Assembly (NCBI GenBank): GCA_049999805.1
Contig: JBNGIO010006112.1
Coordinates: 68,807 to 92,014, forward strand
Direction of reading: 5' to 3'
Source of the DNA: Folioceros fuciformis
Lineage: Eukaryota > Anthocerotophyta > Anthocerotopsida > Anthocerotales
DNA: 23,208 nucleotides
Positions 8,561 through 20,200 of this stretch are shown here, in pieces; position 1 is the first letter of the stretch, and every line of letters begins with the position of its first letter. A program made the translations under genes and the position numbers. The notes beneath the pieces were generated by a model. It saw nothing but the letters and a program-made list of their open reading frames with translations, was not told the origin of the DNA and did not search any database.

Positions 8561-11243
8561 TCACTAGTTTCTTTCTTGCTTTAGGGTTGGTTGACCCGGC
8601 ATCACAGTCTCCGCATTTTAGGGTGCATTGTTTGCTGGCGTTGGAAGTGGAAGACGCTTGATCGACAGTGATGCCTGGCCACTCTAAGTGTGCGCTAATC
8701 ATGTCGGTATCTTAGTTTCTCATCTCAGGAGGATGAGTTGGACTGCAAAGATTCTCGGCCACGGACTCGAGGTTTTGGGGGCCCAAGCTCACGCTCAAGC
8801 TGTGGACTACAGGCTCTAGGCTACAAAGTACTGGATGATGCTGTCTTGGCACATTCTTGAGCGGTGTCAAGTGCACAAATAGATTTCAGCGTACTTCATT
8901 CAAAGCTTTGATATGCCATGGTAAGAGATATGTATGTGCTGAGCTGGTGACTGAGTTGTGTCCACGCATACCAATGTGTAGAAGGTAGTCATGGTATCAC
9001 GCAATGTGACAACCACAAGAGCATCACCAGGATTGGTGTCTCTCATGCACGTTGCACAATACCCAACTACCTAATCCAGTTCCTGCAAATTTGAACAAAG
9101 GAGTACAAGACGAAGTCTACACGTTCACATTACAAGACAAATCCCCTGGTGTGGACAAGGACAATGCAAGCAGAAGCTCTGGCAGGTGGTGGGAACCCGT
9201 TCCGTAGAACGGAGTCGTTTGGTGACCCGCCGCCTCTACATCCCTGGCGGATGTCAGTTGTGACGCAATCGAACAGCTCATGGGTTGCGCAGGGGACATG
9301 GCTGGGCCCATCTCCGGGTCTCGCTTTTGGACAGAGTCACAATGCACTCTGCGCTGTGGGCTGCACGATGGGCATGCCTTGTATGAGGCCATGTCTGCTC
9401 ACCAAGGGATGATGGTGCGAGAGCCCCTGATATCCGCTGACAGCCCCACTGGGAGATCCCCTCTCTTGTGGCTCTGTCTTTACAGCTATGCGGCCATGGC
9501 GGAGGTAGGGGGCAGTGGCAAAGCCTATTCCAGGGCTCCTCCTTGTGGAGCAGCTCCGCTGCTGAATCGGATTGGGCACGTGGAATTCGGAGCCTTGCTG
9601 AAGAAAGGAGCCTGCTTGTTGCCTCCCACGTCCCTCCTTTCTGTTCTGGGCGGAATGCTGATGCGGGATCCGTAAGAGGATCCTTGCATGGTGTTGCGTG
9701 CGTCACGTGCAAGGCCGAGGAATGTAGAGAGCCTGCATTCTTTGTGCTTGGATTTGCTGCGTGGTGTTCGGTTTCTTCATGCACCCGGGTCAGGGTTGAA
9801 GTTCTCGTGGGCACTAACAAGCTGGTGGGATCCTGGGCGGTCAAGGGTGTTTTGCCTCTTTGTGGGGAGTGGCGTGCAGAGGCTGTAAGATTTGTGCTTT
9901 CCATGCTCCGGATGTTGGTGGCAGTTTCGGTCGGAGCCAACATCACCAGCTCTTTCTGATGAGGTTGAGGCGGACAATTGGGTTGTCCTGAACACCGCAA
10001 CGCGTGCTACGAATGGTTTGCAGCCACTGTGGGCTGCCGAACGTTGGGATGAAGCAAGGTTTTTGCATGAAATGCCGGTGGATCTCGCAGCATTGTCTCA
10101 GGCAACTTCTTCATAAGAGAGGACGTTCAGTGATTTGGAGGCTACCTGTCGCCAGCTTTAGCTTTTTGGTCTTAGACACCCGCCCTGTCTGGACAGTCTG
10201 AACAAAGGTGGACGGCATGACCGGCCCAAGGATGAATGTTTGCTCGACGGCTTGCCTCACTGTACAGTTTACACGGCCTCATGGCGTGAAGGTATGCTTA
10301 TGAAATCGTGGATCCTCGGCATCAGAAAGCACTGTCTGTGCAGTAGCGAAGGGCGGCAGCAAAGGGAACAAAGAAACCGAAGGCAGGATTCAACCCTTTG
10401 TCAGGTCTCCCGGCACAAGTGGACAGCTTTAACCTTTGACAGTGTGGTCCAAGCATTCACATGATCTAGCGAATGGAACCACTCACTCTGCACGAGGGTC
10501 AGAGCGGTGAGCCGGAGCTTGACCTCTGCATGCTGTAGCTGTGCCGGCCACTATTTTCCTACATGTGGCAACGCAACACAATGGGCTAGAGCAGTATAAA
10601 GAGCCTGGATGATGCGATTGGCTCGAGTTTGTCCGCAAAAAGGACATATCCTCGTTCCCAAGACACGACAGGAGCTCTACGATTGCTGTGCCGCTCACAT
10701 GTCCGTGCAGTGCATCAGGTTGTTGCATCATTTTGTACACTGGATGCTTTCAGTGAACTATGTCTCCCTCCAGCCACATGGGCCCAGCATGCGGCACGTC
10801 TCGTCCTGACAGGCTCGTAGATACACCCATCACTGATGCCGAGAATGAACAAACTACAGTACTCTAACATTCGTCTCATAATCGGGATTGTTCCCGGAAC
10901 GGTCTAGCATTTGTGAGGAGAAGAGGAATAATCCTGCTTTGGGTCATCGACGCGTCGCCTCTGATCATCACTGACCCACCACGAACATGCAGAGGGTATG
11001 GAATCCAAGGCGCAATCAATGTATGGCCGTGTGATGCGATTAAGGTGAGCGTGGAGACCGGAGATAGGTGGCTCCTCCCGCTCCCGATGCCACCTGGGTC
11101 GGGGAACGGAGAGATGCATCCTCTCTGGCCTGGTGCGACGCTGGAAGGGCCATGTCCGTGATGCCCGCAGCGCGCCCTCTCCCCTTCCTCTGACAGCGTC
11201 CGCTCGGAAATTTGGCTGTGCCCGCTGCCCGCAGCCGGTCGCC
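8561..11243. other. 2.7-kb stretch without a recognisable gene
   Basis: No exon chain with family resemblance was found on either strand. The longest frames are 9280-9675 plus (131 aa) and 10000-9278 minus (240 aa); they overlap antisense, lack recognisable motifs and have skewed composition. A possible trace of a reverse-transcriptase zinc finger lies at 10551-10649 minus. A TATAAA at 10595-10600 is about 645 bp from the next start codon, too far to assign. The last few hundred bases should hold the promoter and leader of the CAT9-like gene. Decayed transposon sequence is the most likely content of the rest. Confidence 0.45.
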
Positions 11244-13830
11244 ATGGGCTACCATGGCGCGCGTCCGGATGGCTCGTGGTGGGCTGTGTTGCAGGCTCGT
11301 GCTCTTCGCATCAAGTCTCTCCCGCTGCTCCGGATTGCGGAGCACAAGGTGGAGGGGGGTCCGGACGGCGGGCTGGTGAGGAAGCTGGGGCCATGGGACC
11401 TGGTGCTCATGGGCATTGGGGCCTCCATCGGCGCTGGCATCTTCGTCGTCACGGGCACCGTAGCGCACGACGCCGGCCCAGGTGCGTGCCACATTGGGCT
11501 TCTCTCTCTGCTCTCGTTGTGTATGTGCTGGGAGTGTGATGTGAAGGTCGACATTTCGTGGATGTGGTGCAGGTGTGGTGCTCAGTTTTGCTCTGGCAGG
11601 AGCGGCCTGTGTGTTCAATGCTCTCTGCTACGGGGAGTTGTCCACCAGGTTTCCTGCCCTGGTGGGCGGGGCGTATCTGTACACCTACTGCACCATCAAC
11701 GAGCTCACCGCCTTTCTCGTCTTCTGCAATTTGATGCTGGATTACCATATTGGCGCTGCCAGTATTGCACGTAGCCTTGCAAGCTATCTGGTGTCCCTGT
11801 TCAGCTTCATTCCTGCCGTGCAATCTCTGCCTGCTTGGTTAAACGGGGGGCAGGAGTTTTATGGGGGATGGGTGTCTATCAACGTTCTGGCACCTATCGT
11901 GCTTGTCATTCTCACGTACATCCTATGCCAAGGGGTGAAGGAATCGGCAGCAGTGAATGCCGCCATGACTGTCACCAAGGTGATGGCATCCAATGTCTCC
12001 AGCTTCTCATGGCTTTTCCTCACAGCAATGAGTCGCTTGCTACGGGATCTTAACCCTGACCACTACTCGTTGTTTGTTTTTCAGGTGCTCATAGTCTTGC
12101 TGGTGATCGCAGTGGGTGCTTTCGAAGTTGACACCACGAACTGGAGTCCTTTTCTTCCATACGGTGTCTCAGCAGTGGTAACAGGGGCCACGGGTCTGTC
12201 TCTCCTCCTCTGGCAGGATGCTCGTTAGCTTTCTGAGATGGGCGCTGCCTGACATAGTACTTGTGGTCTGGTGGTCTGGCAGTTGTGTTCTTCTCCTATG
12301 TGGGATTTGATGCGGTTGCAAATTCCGCAGAGGAAGTGAAGAAGCCCCAGGTACAATGCTCCACGAATTGGGCCTCGTTTTTGACATTGCATGATTTTTC
12401 TTTTCCTGGTTAGAGTGTCTGACTCGATAGAATGATTCTCCAGTCTGTAGGATGCTGCTGATGTCTCACAGGCGGCGTGGGCTTGCAGCGAGACCTACCA
12501 ATCGGCATTCTTGGTAGTCTGGTGGTTTGTGCGGCATTGTATGTGGCAGTGTGCCTGGTTATCACAGGCATGGTACCCTACACTGAGCTAGGGGGTGATG
12601 CACCTCTTGCACTTGCCTTTAAGGCCAAAGGGCTGTACATAGTGAGTACCCTCATCGGCGTGGGTGCAGTTGCTGGCCTAACCACCACCGTCCTTGTGGG
12701 GCTGTATGTCCAGGTGAATTATATTTGGCTCATCTCAGTTGCCTTCTCTCATTTGGGTCGTCGGCCTTCATTTGACTAAATTGCTGGCATGAGACGTCTT
12801 TTGAACTCTTGTTTTTGCTATGATGGGTGTAGTCACGATTGTACCTTGGACTTGGCCGAGATGGACTTGTACCAACATTTTTTGCTCGTATCAACCCTGA
12901 GCATCACACGCCTGTATTAGCCCAAATATGGGTTGGAATTGTTGCAGGTGTCTTGTCCCTGTTCTTCAATGTCAGTCACCTCTCTCACATTCTTTCAGTT
13001 GGTTGCTTGGTAAGTTACAATTTGCGCCTACAGCTCTCCTTTTCAATGCTTTTTCCCTTCTCTAGAAAGTTTCATCCCTGGAGGAACGTCTCTGACGCTT
13101 TCCCATCGTCATTATATGAACAGTCTGGATATTCCGTGGTAGCAGCTTGCGTGTTGATGCTGCGCATTCAAGCAGCAGAAGTTGAGAGTCAACATATTGT
13201 CCCGCAATCTAGCGGATTCTCCAAATGGCAAGAAGCGATGACAGGGATCTTAGCTGTTACTCTTTTCAGCTTCTTAGTTGGCATCACCTACAGATACGAA
13301 CATCCCGTAGTCGCTCTTGTCTTCCTTGTTCTGGCTGTAATAAGTGCAGTGCCGCTGTATGCTAGGCAGGTGAGTTATGTCACTCTTTTCTTATCATCTG
13401 TGCTGCTCGTCCTGGCTGTGAACTTAACACTAAACAAGAAGCACTGGTACCATGCAGGAGTACAAGAGGCCATCGACTTTTGCATGCCCTTGGGTGCCAA
13501 CACTGCCTTTGTTGGGCATTGCTTTAAACGTCTTCTTGTTTGCTCAGGTGAGTAGTTCCCCTCCTGTACGTCCAGGAGTCTTGCACTGCACTGAGTCGCT
13601 GTCAACTTGTTAGAGTAGAGACGGCGTGCTTATTCTTGCCTCATATTGCGTGACAGTTACACTGGGAGGCTTGGGTGCGGTTTGTTGTGCTCAACATACT
13701 GGCGGTCGTTGCTTATGCCTTATACGGTCAACACAATGCAGTCTTTGAGACTGCTGTGGATTCAAGGTCACCACTCTATGAGAAAGCTCCTAGTGGGGAC
13801 CCTGATGAGCATGTCCAGGATCTTAACTGA
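11244..13830 (+). CDS. CAT9: Cationic amino acid transporter, CAT9-like (APC superfamily), 9 exons, 577 aa
   Basis: Exons are 11244-11481, 11573-11979, 12085-12193, 12283-12350, 12489-12713, 12833-13009, 13124-13369, 13458-13547 and 13657-13830, with GT-AG introns and a 1734-nt open frame. The start ATG sits in a GCCATGG context. A short cytosolic N-terminus leads to TM1 with the family motif GASIGAGIFVVTGTVA (59-74). Later marks include GGAYLYTY, LDYHIGAASIARSLASY, FFSYVGFDAVANSAEE, GAVAGLTTT and SRLYLGLGRDGL. The family has about 14 membrane helices and moves basic and other amino acids with protons across the plasma membrane, vacuole or vesicle membranes. The alignment recalled best is Arabidopsis CAT9, which has similar length, so that clade is likely though unproven. 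The C-terminal tail is short and acidic and ends DEHVQDLN. Intron 2 is in frame and stop-free. The gene is tail-to-tail with a second amino-acid transporter. Confidence 0.93.
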
Positions 13831-14419
13831 AGTATCCTTCGGTGTTACATCTGCTTTGGTGCTAGAGGAAACGCAACTCTGTGAAAATGCCAGATCGGAA
13901 TGACGTGTCGTTGCCAAAATGTTAGCAGAACAGTCAGTTTCCCTTCCTCGATGCAAATCGGATAGTCTCTTCGCCAAGCAATGGCAGCTTCAACCTAATT
14001 GTCAGTTGTAAGAGATCTATGTCCTCATTATTTGAACATGTAATGGACTCTCCTGGGGAAGCTCTTACCTACTGCTTTCTTAACTTCTTCAGTTTCCCTT
14101 CCTCGATGCAAATCGGATAGTCTCTTCGCCAACCATTGGCAGCTCCAACCTAATCGTCAGTTGTAAGAGATCAATGTTCTCATTATTTGAACATGTAATG
14201 GACACTCCTGGGGAAGCTCTTACCTACTGCTTTCTTAATTTCTTCTACCTAGGTTCTCTACAACATAGCTATTTGAACGTCACCATGGCTACGAAGAATG
14301 TAGGGGATGACTTGCAGTAGTATAAAAGCCTCAGCATGAGGTGCGAAGCTTAATCCAGCTGCAGTTGCATGCTGCTCATGTTACAAATAGAAAAAAAATA
14401 TGAATATAGTTTATGAAGC
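13831..14419. other. Shared 3' flank of two convergent amino-acid transporter genes
   Basis: The stop codons of the CAT9-like gene (+) and the BAT1-like gene (-) are 589 bp apart. More than half of the interval is a two-copy tandem duplication. The minus-strand side has a T-rich stretch just past the BAT1-like stop (14392-14401 read on minus). No other gene is visible. Confidence 0.6.
13936..14245. repeat. Tandem duplication, two copies of 155 bp
   Basis: Copy 1 is 13936-14090 and copy 2 is 14091-14245. They abut directly, have equal length and differ at only about ten positions, for example CAAGCAATGG versus CAACCATTGG and GGACTC versus GGACAC. Both begin AGTTTCCCTTCCTCGATGCA. The repeat is in the 3' region of the CAT9-like gene and possibly in the 3' UTR of both convergent genes. 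It codes for nothing recognisable. Confidence 0.95.
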
Positions 14420-16719
14420 TCAGGCTTCCTCCGCATCCAACTTTTGCTTAGTCAAGTCCAGATTCCTGACTGGGCCCTTGAACCACTTTCTCGCATCTAC
14501 AGTCCACCAAAGCATAACCAACGACAAGACTACGGCCAATGCCACTGGTGCATAGTTGAAGGTATCCCATTGAAGAGGGTACGTGGTAGGGAGTAGAAAT
14601 ATGACACAAGTGTACAGGATCCAGATGAATGCGACGCAGTGGATAGGTCGGCTGGCTTTGCCGAGATAAAACGGGCCAGGCTTGAATTCTCCTCGAGGTA
14701 TTATAATCCTGAAAAAAATTGGTACGGCATAGCCACCCACCCAACCAATTGTGGTAATGGACGCAATGGCCGTGAATACCACATCAATCTTCAATACAGG
14801 AAGAGACAGGAGAGCGGCAAAGAAGGCACATAGCCAGACAGCATTTGCTGGGATCTTGTACTTCGGATGGAGTTTACGCCACAACCTGGAAAGGGGAATA
14901 CCGCCATCACGTGCTAGAGCATACACCTGTGCAAAGGCTTTGTGTTAGCACGGTCATTGATTCTCCAACGTCTCAATGAGTAGTACCCGGACAAGATCTT
15001 TTGGTGCGAAGCACTTACCACTCGCGCAGCACTTGTGGTGATCGAGAGGCCGCCAAAGAAGAAAGAGGCCCAAATAATGCACAACAATATAACGGCTCCA
15101 GTTCCATTGTGGTACCGCCCATGAAAGGCATCGTAAAGGATTTGAGCGGGCACGAATAAGCCTCCTGTTTCATTACTTAGATCATACAGGTAGTCCAAAT
15201 TCTGCGCAAGAGCAAGTTTCCAGTCAAGCGAACAAGCAGGTACTTGCATGCAAAAGATTTCAAATGGGTACGAGGGGCTAGGAAGTAACCTGGATGCTGA
15301 AAGTGAGAGCGAGAATGAATGCAAAGCCAAAGACAGATATCAAGCCAATGCTTGACAGAATGGCAATGGGGCCATTCCAGTCTGCACCTCTTGTTTCCTC
15401 TGTTAAGTGAGCAGCAGCGTCATAGCCATACAGCGAATATTGGCTGACAAGGAACGACAGCACAAATAGATAAGGTCTGCTCTGGATGCCGGTGTCAACA
15501 ACGTTAGGCTGAAACTTGGAGAAGACGAAAGATGCTGATTGCCTTGTTGGTGCAACTAGGGGAATAAGAAACACCATGATACTGGCTCCAATGACCTGTT
15601 AGCAGACACCAGATGCAATGGAGTGTTCCCAGTGAGAAATGAGGCAGAAATGTGGCATGGTTCAGAACTGCGATCTGAGGAGTTCGAACATGTAACGAAC
15701 CTGCCAGTAAATGGACACAATGTCTATGATGGCAATGACATCGAGGGCGAACGTGTTCAGAATCGCCCACGTAAGAGTTAGCAAGATGTAGAACCCCACG
15801 AATGCTCCTCGAGGAGCAAAATAACCTCCATTCTTATTCGTCCCAGTGCTTAACAATATGATATTTTGCATGGTCTGGGCTCCAGCATAGGCCTGAGCAA
15901 CCAACCACTGCAAATTTAGCTGCCGACTCGTGGGCAACCAACGTCACATAAGCAGAAAAGCCTGCCATGCTCTTACCTGTGTCCCAATTCCGGCAACAAG
16001 ACCAATTGCCTCAAGCCACGCACAAATCCACGAAGCTAAAGGTCCCCATTTCGGACCTGCCAAATGTGCAGCCCAGAAGTAGAGAGATCCAGTTGTCTGG
16101 AGTCACAACCGGTGGCAGTAAGAATCTGACGAAATTCATCGTCAACCATGTACAAGAAGGTGAAGATGATGACTAAACTCCGAAACCGACATGATAATCA
16201 GCACCTACGACCTTAGTGCATCTCTGTGGCACTGCCAGGCACATGATTACATGAGAGCAGTACGCCTGCGACTTACGGGGAAAGAGGAGCATATTTCTGC
16301 CATCGCAATGCCCACGAACCATGTGAAGAAGGTGACAACAACCCAACCCCAAACGACACCCACAGGACCTGCATACGTGAGGCTGCTGCCATAAAGCGGC
16401 ACTATCCCAGTGAACAAAGTCATGGTGGAGAAGGCAATAGCCAGAGTCTTGAACAAGGTCTGCACACACCAGCGACCACCCGTCACCACGAAAGCCACGC
16501 TCATGCTGTAGGACCATCCTGCAGAAGTTGAAGCAAACTTCCGCAGTTTGCCGCAAGAACTCAGCTCCCGGGAGTGGTCGGATTTTAGCAACACACCATG
16601 CTACGTCGCAGCTCCTGCTTGTAGCCCAGCTCATTGAGCCGGCGCTCCCCGGAATCCATGTCGTTGGGCAGCAGGTCCACGTTGAGGCTAACTGTCTGAG
16701 GCTTGGTTGCAGCTGCCAT
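14420..16719 (-). CDS. BAT1: Bidirectional amino-acid/GABA permease, BAT1-like (APC superfamily), 7 exons, 537 aa
   Basis: Minus-strand exons are 16719-16597, 16459-16277, 16096-15977, 15892-15701, 15595-15290, 15201-15019 and 14926-14420. All introns are phase 0 and GT-AG. The N-terminus carries LNELGYKQELRRSM, the characteristic start of plant BAT1/GABP proteins. It is followed by AIAFSTMTLFTGI, AMAEICSSFP, TGSLYFWAAHLAGPKWGP, SQYSLYGYDAAAHLTEET, WNGPIAILSSIG and YALARDGGIPLSRLW. About 12 membrane helices are expected. Arabidopsis BAT1 transports alanine, arginine, glutamate and lysine in both directions, and the same protein has been described as a mitochondrial GABA permease, so location here is open. 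The acceptor at 15893 was chosen over one 15 bp upstream because it keeps the family spacing. The gene converges on the CAT9-like gene and lies downstream of ACX1 on the same strand, separated by 567 bp. Confidence 0.92.
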
Positions 16720-17286
16720 CCTTCTGCCGTAGCAACATATTACCAGTTAGCTTTCGGGAGGTCTCCCCCAACACGGGGAATGCGCTTCGTTGCCAGAGAG
16801 TGAATGTCACAAAATCAGGCCGGCCGCATAGTCCGACCGTCACTTGACTTTGACTCAGACCTATAAATCCTCGACAGCAAGGCTGGCCGGTTCGTAGGAG
16901 ACTTTGCTGGGACACATCATCTTTGAATCCAGTCAAGAACATGCATCGACATGCATCACGAAATAAGTGCTGCGAACCGAATCCCGCAACAGGGCTGAGA
17001 AAGGTGCACGTAGACTCGCTGCGACGATGAGAGAATCGTTCCGGACGACGGGCTGGCATAGCCGGTACATGCATAGCGTGAACTGCGCCAATCGTTTCCG
17101 ACACATGGGAGCCTCAAATTGCCCAGGTGTTGAGCCTATAAGTGTACAAAGTGAAGAAAGTGCCCGTTGGTCCACGCCCCTGCCAGATAGGGCAACATCT
17201 GGATCCAACAGATGCGACAATCTAGACGACACTTCCCTTCTCCCAATCAGAACAAAATGATAAAAAAAAGATTGTACTGTGAACAG
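16720..17286 (-). promoter_or_regulatory. BAT1-like promoter/leader and ACX1 3' flank
   Basis: This interval separates the BAT1-like start codon from the ACX1 stop codon. Two TTGACT boxes, W-box-like (TTGAC plus C or T), lie at 16844-16849 and 16850-16855 on plus, about 125-135 bp upstream of the BAT1-like ATG. The sequence CGGCCGGCCG-like around 16820-16828 is GC palindromic. A short plus-strand A run at 17262-17269 lies just beyond the ACX1 stop. I see no additional gene. Element assignments are by consensus only. Confidence 0.3.
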
Positions 17287-20200
17287 TCACAACCGGGATT
17301 GCACCTGCGGCTTCAAGATCGGCCGAATATGCTCCGCGTAACCCTCAGGCACAACAGAGTCATTCAGTGGCTCTTTCAAAGCACTTTCGTACAGATGGGT
17401 GTAGACATCGCCATCGTACCGCCCCAGAGCTGAGCCCAGGAAGTAATCCGAGTGGTTGAACGCATCCACCAAAGCAACAGCATTTACTCGGACCTGAAAT
17501 CGCCACACAGATGAATAACCTTAGTGCTGAGTTCAGAAGTTACCGCCTGATCCAACAAGATCATGCCAAGCCAACAAGTACCTCTCGGAAGAGTTTGCGC
17601 AGCTGATCTTTGGCCAGGACAACCTGCTGGCTTGTCAGGTAACCAGTGGCCAAGAAATCCCCAAAATGTGAGCTGATGAGGGACAGGGCATACACACGAG
17701 ACTGGATAAACAACTGCTCTTTGACACCCTGTCCAGCGATGTCTTCTTCCAGCTTTTCCAGAAATCTGGATCCAAATCAGTTTGATGGTTAGAACTCTGA
17801 ACGATCACAAGAATTGTGGTCACAGCGTTCAAGCTACTTCAACTTGTTTGTCTATCTTTCCGTGTACTTTATTATTAAGGGCATGCGGTGTTGAGCTTAA
17901 TGCGCCAGAAGAAATGAAGTCACCTACCTGGCCACGATAATTCCTTCACAATGAGCTCGGCCAGCTTCCACCAGTTCCACGGCGTGTTCATCAAACGCTG
18001 CATCCCCCACATGCAGAAAGAGAGGAGAATCAGCGCTACACATGCACTGGACGAACCAAGAAGGCGGTGTTAGTGCGAATTACCAGCTTCCTGATTTGCA
18101 GCTTTGGCAATCCGTTGAGCACAGTTTACTGCCAGTCTAGCTGACCTTGCTTCAAATGCCTCCAGCAAGTTCTGTGAGTTCAACCAATCCTCCTCTGTTC
18201 CAGGGAGATGAAGCCCACGTTACAAAGGATGGATGGACCACAATCTCCTCAGAAAATGATACAAAAGCGAATGAAGAAATGAGCCAGGTCGGCACTAACC
18301 ACTGCTCACTTTGCTGTTCACATCAAGCAACTGTTGCACACGCCCAAAATAGCATGCCGTACCCACAGGTTGTATACCAGTTCCCAGCTGTGCCAGTGTT
18401 TTCATCAAGAACCGTGCTACCTAGTAGAAGAGAAAGGCACGTAGCCAGTTGAGACACAACCACGGAAGTGATCACTTCACTCTTAAGTAGCAGGGCGACA
18501 CATTGTGTCGCCCTGCTACTGCAAAAGAAAACAAAAGCAAGGCACTGCAGAAAGGGTTAAATGAAGTGGACAGAAGACAATGACCTGTAAAAGAAGTATG
18601 GTGTTGTCACCCTCATACGTACAGGCAGGGACATAAGCAGCATACAGTTCAGGGAGTCCACTGGCACACAAGTAGCCATGACCTCCACATAGCTTCCTAC
18701 ACTCCTCAATGCCATCCTACCACAAGTGAAAAACAGACGACCACAATGAGGGAGCTTTCACCTATCAGAGGTAACAAGTCAGTTATTGACAAGGTGATTC
18801 CTCTTCTCGACATGAGGACCTTGCGCACAGAAGGAGAGGGCATCAGCAGACGTACAGCAGTAATGGCTGTTGTTATTGACTTCAAGCCTGCTGTGCATGC
18901 ATGAACCTCTGATAAGGTTGAGTAGTCGTTGACAGCCAAACGGGCAATAACATCTGCATACAATACCTTCAACCACTGCCCTGCGACTCGATAGGCATAA
19001 GCTGTGGCAAGCAGGCCAAACAGCTTTTGTTGTTGGGTTTTGTAGTCTATCACCTGAACACAAGCAAGTGGAAGGTCGAAAAAGGTTAGCGTTCTGTTGC
19101 TGCTATCATCTACTGAGATTGCTCTGTGCAGAAGCAAACCCACAAGAAAATAAGCAGCAGCTTCGGATCACCACAGAGCTCAGTAGAATGCAATAACAGT
19201 CCTTGTTATTGGCAACATTAATCAGCTACTGATTCGGCTTCAGTACTAGCAGGCGAGGTCATGAATGCTCTGCACATATGATTCCTTTGGCTTGACAATC
19301 AGTTACGAATGCATGAGTCGCATCATGAGAGGTTTAAGAAAAGCAGAGCAAGAAAATCACCTGAACTTCAGGCTGACCTCCGCTTGCACCAAACTGCCGG
19401 CGAACGGCGCTGTATCGAACAGCAATAGTTACAGCACGGGAAAGGTAGATAGAGGCATCTGACACAATGGATTGGCGCACAAAAACCATAGCTCCATAAC
19501 CGAGCTGCTTAGGAGCGCCAGAAGGGATATATTTGCCATCCCTGGTCACTGTCGCAAGCCTGGACAAGCGTAACATCACCACCAACAACCACAAGAGTGA
19601 GCTCCCTGACAGCAGTCGACAGATAAGAAACAAGGTGCAGCACACTGGCCTCCACGCAGTACCTCATCAACAGATTGTCGCGGGGAATGCGGAAGTGTTC
19701 AAAGCGAAGATAGCCATTGTCCATGGAGTTGTAGCCTCCATTCCCAAACTTGACCCCAATATCTCCAACCGAAATCCCTGGCAGTGGCCTGTGGTCGTCC
19801 AAGCTGCGAATCGGAACGACAAAAGCTGCGTGTGCCAAAACCCAAATAATCAGCGACTACCAGAAACAGGACCACACCATCGCACCCAGCACACGGACAT
19901 ACCATGCACTCCGAAATCCTTCCCTTTGATGATGAGTCGAGCGTACACAACGGCATGAGTTGCTGACTTCCCGAGTCCTCCGGGCCACCACTGCCCACCC
20001 GACCAAACAAGCAACCTTTAATCCACATCTGAATTGGACTACCCACTAACAGACACCCCAGGCAAGCACAGAAAGCAAACCCCAACCTTGTAAGCTGTCA
20101 AAGTGGGAGTGTGCAACACGAACTCATCCGTTGACAAATCCAAGGTGGCAATCGTCTCCAGGCCCTGAACATTGGAGCCATGCCCCAGCTCTGTCTGCGC

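Noticed and set aside
8992-8999. TGGTATCA, resembling the initiator-Met tRNA primer site of LTR retrotransposons
   Set aside because: The match stops after eight bases (the usual continuation GAGC is absent), and no long terminal repeat or pol frame is adjacent.
9278-10000. Minus-strand open frame of 240 codons, overlapping a plus-strand frame of 131 codons at 9280-9675
   Set aside because: Both lack any recognisable domain, have biased composition and lie antisense to each other. No splice-linked partner exon with family resemblance was found.
15893-15908. Alternative acceptor for BAT1-like exon 4 that would add WLVAQ
   Set aside because: The added five residues break the spacing remembered for the Arabidopsis protein; the downstream acceptor fits exactly.
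18127-18146. A possible mini-intron in ACX1 exon 10 (GTCAGCTAG on the minus strand)
   Set aside because: It would be only nine bases long, and reading straight through gives [12 protein letters not shown], which matches the family spacing.
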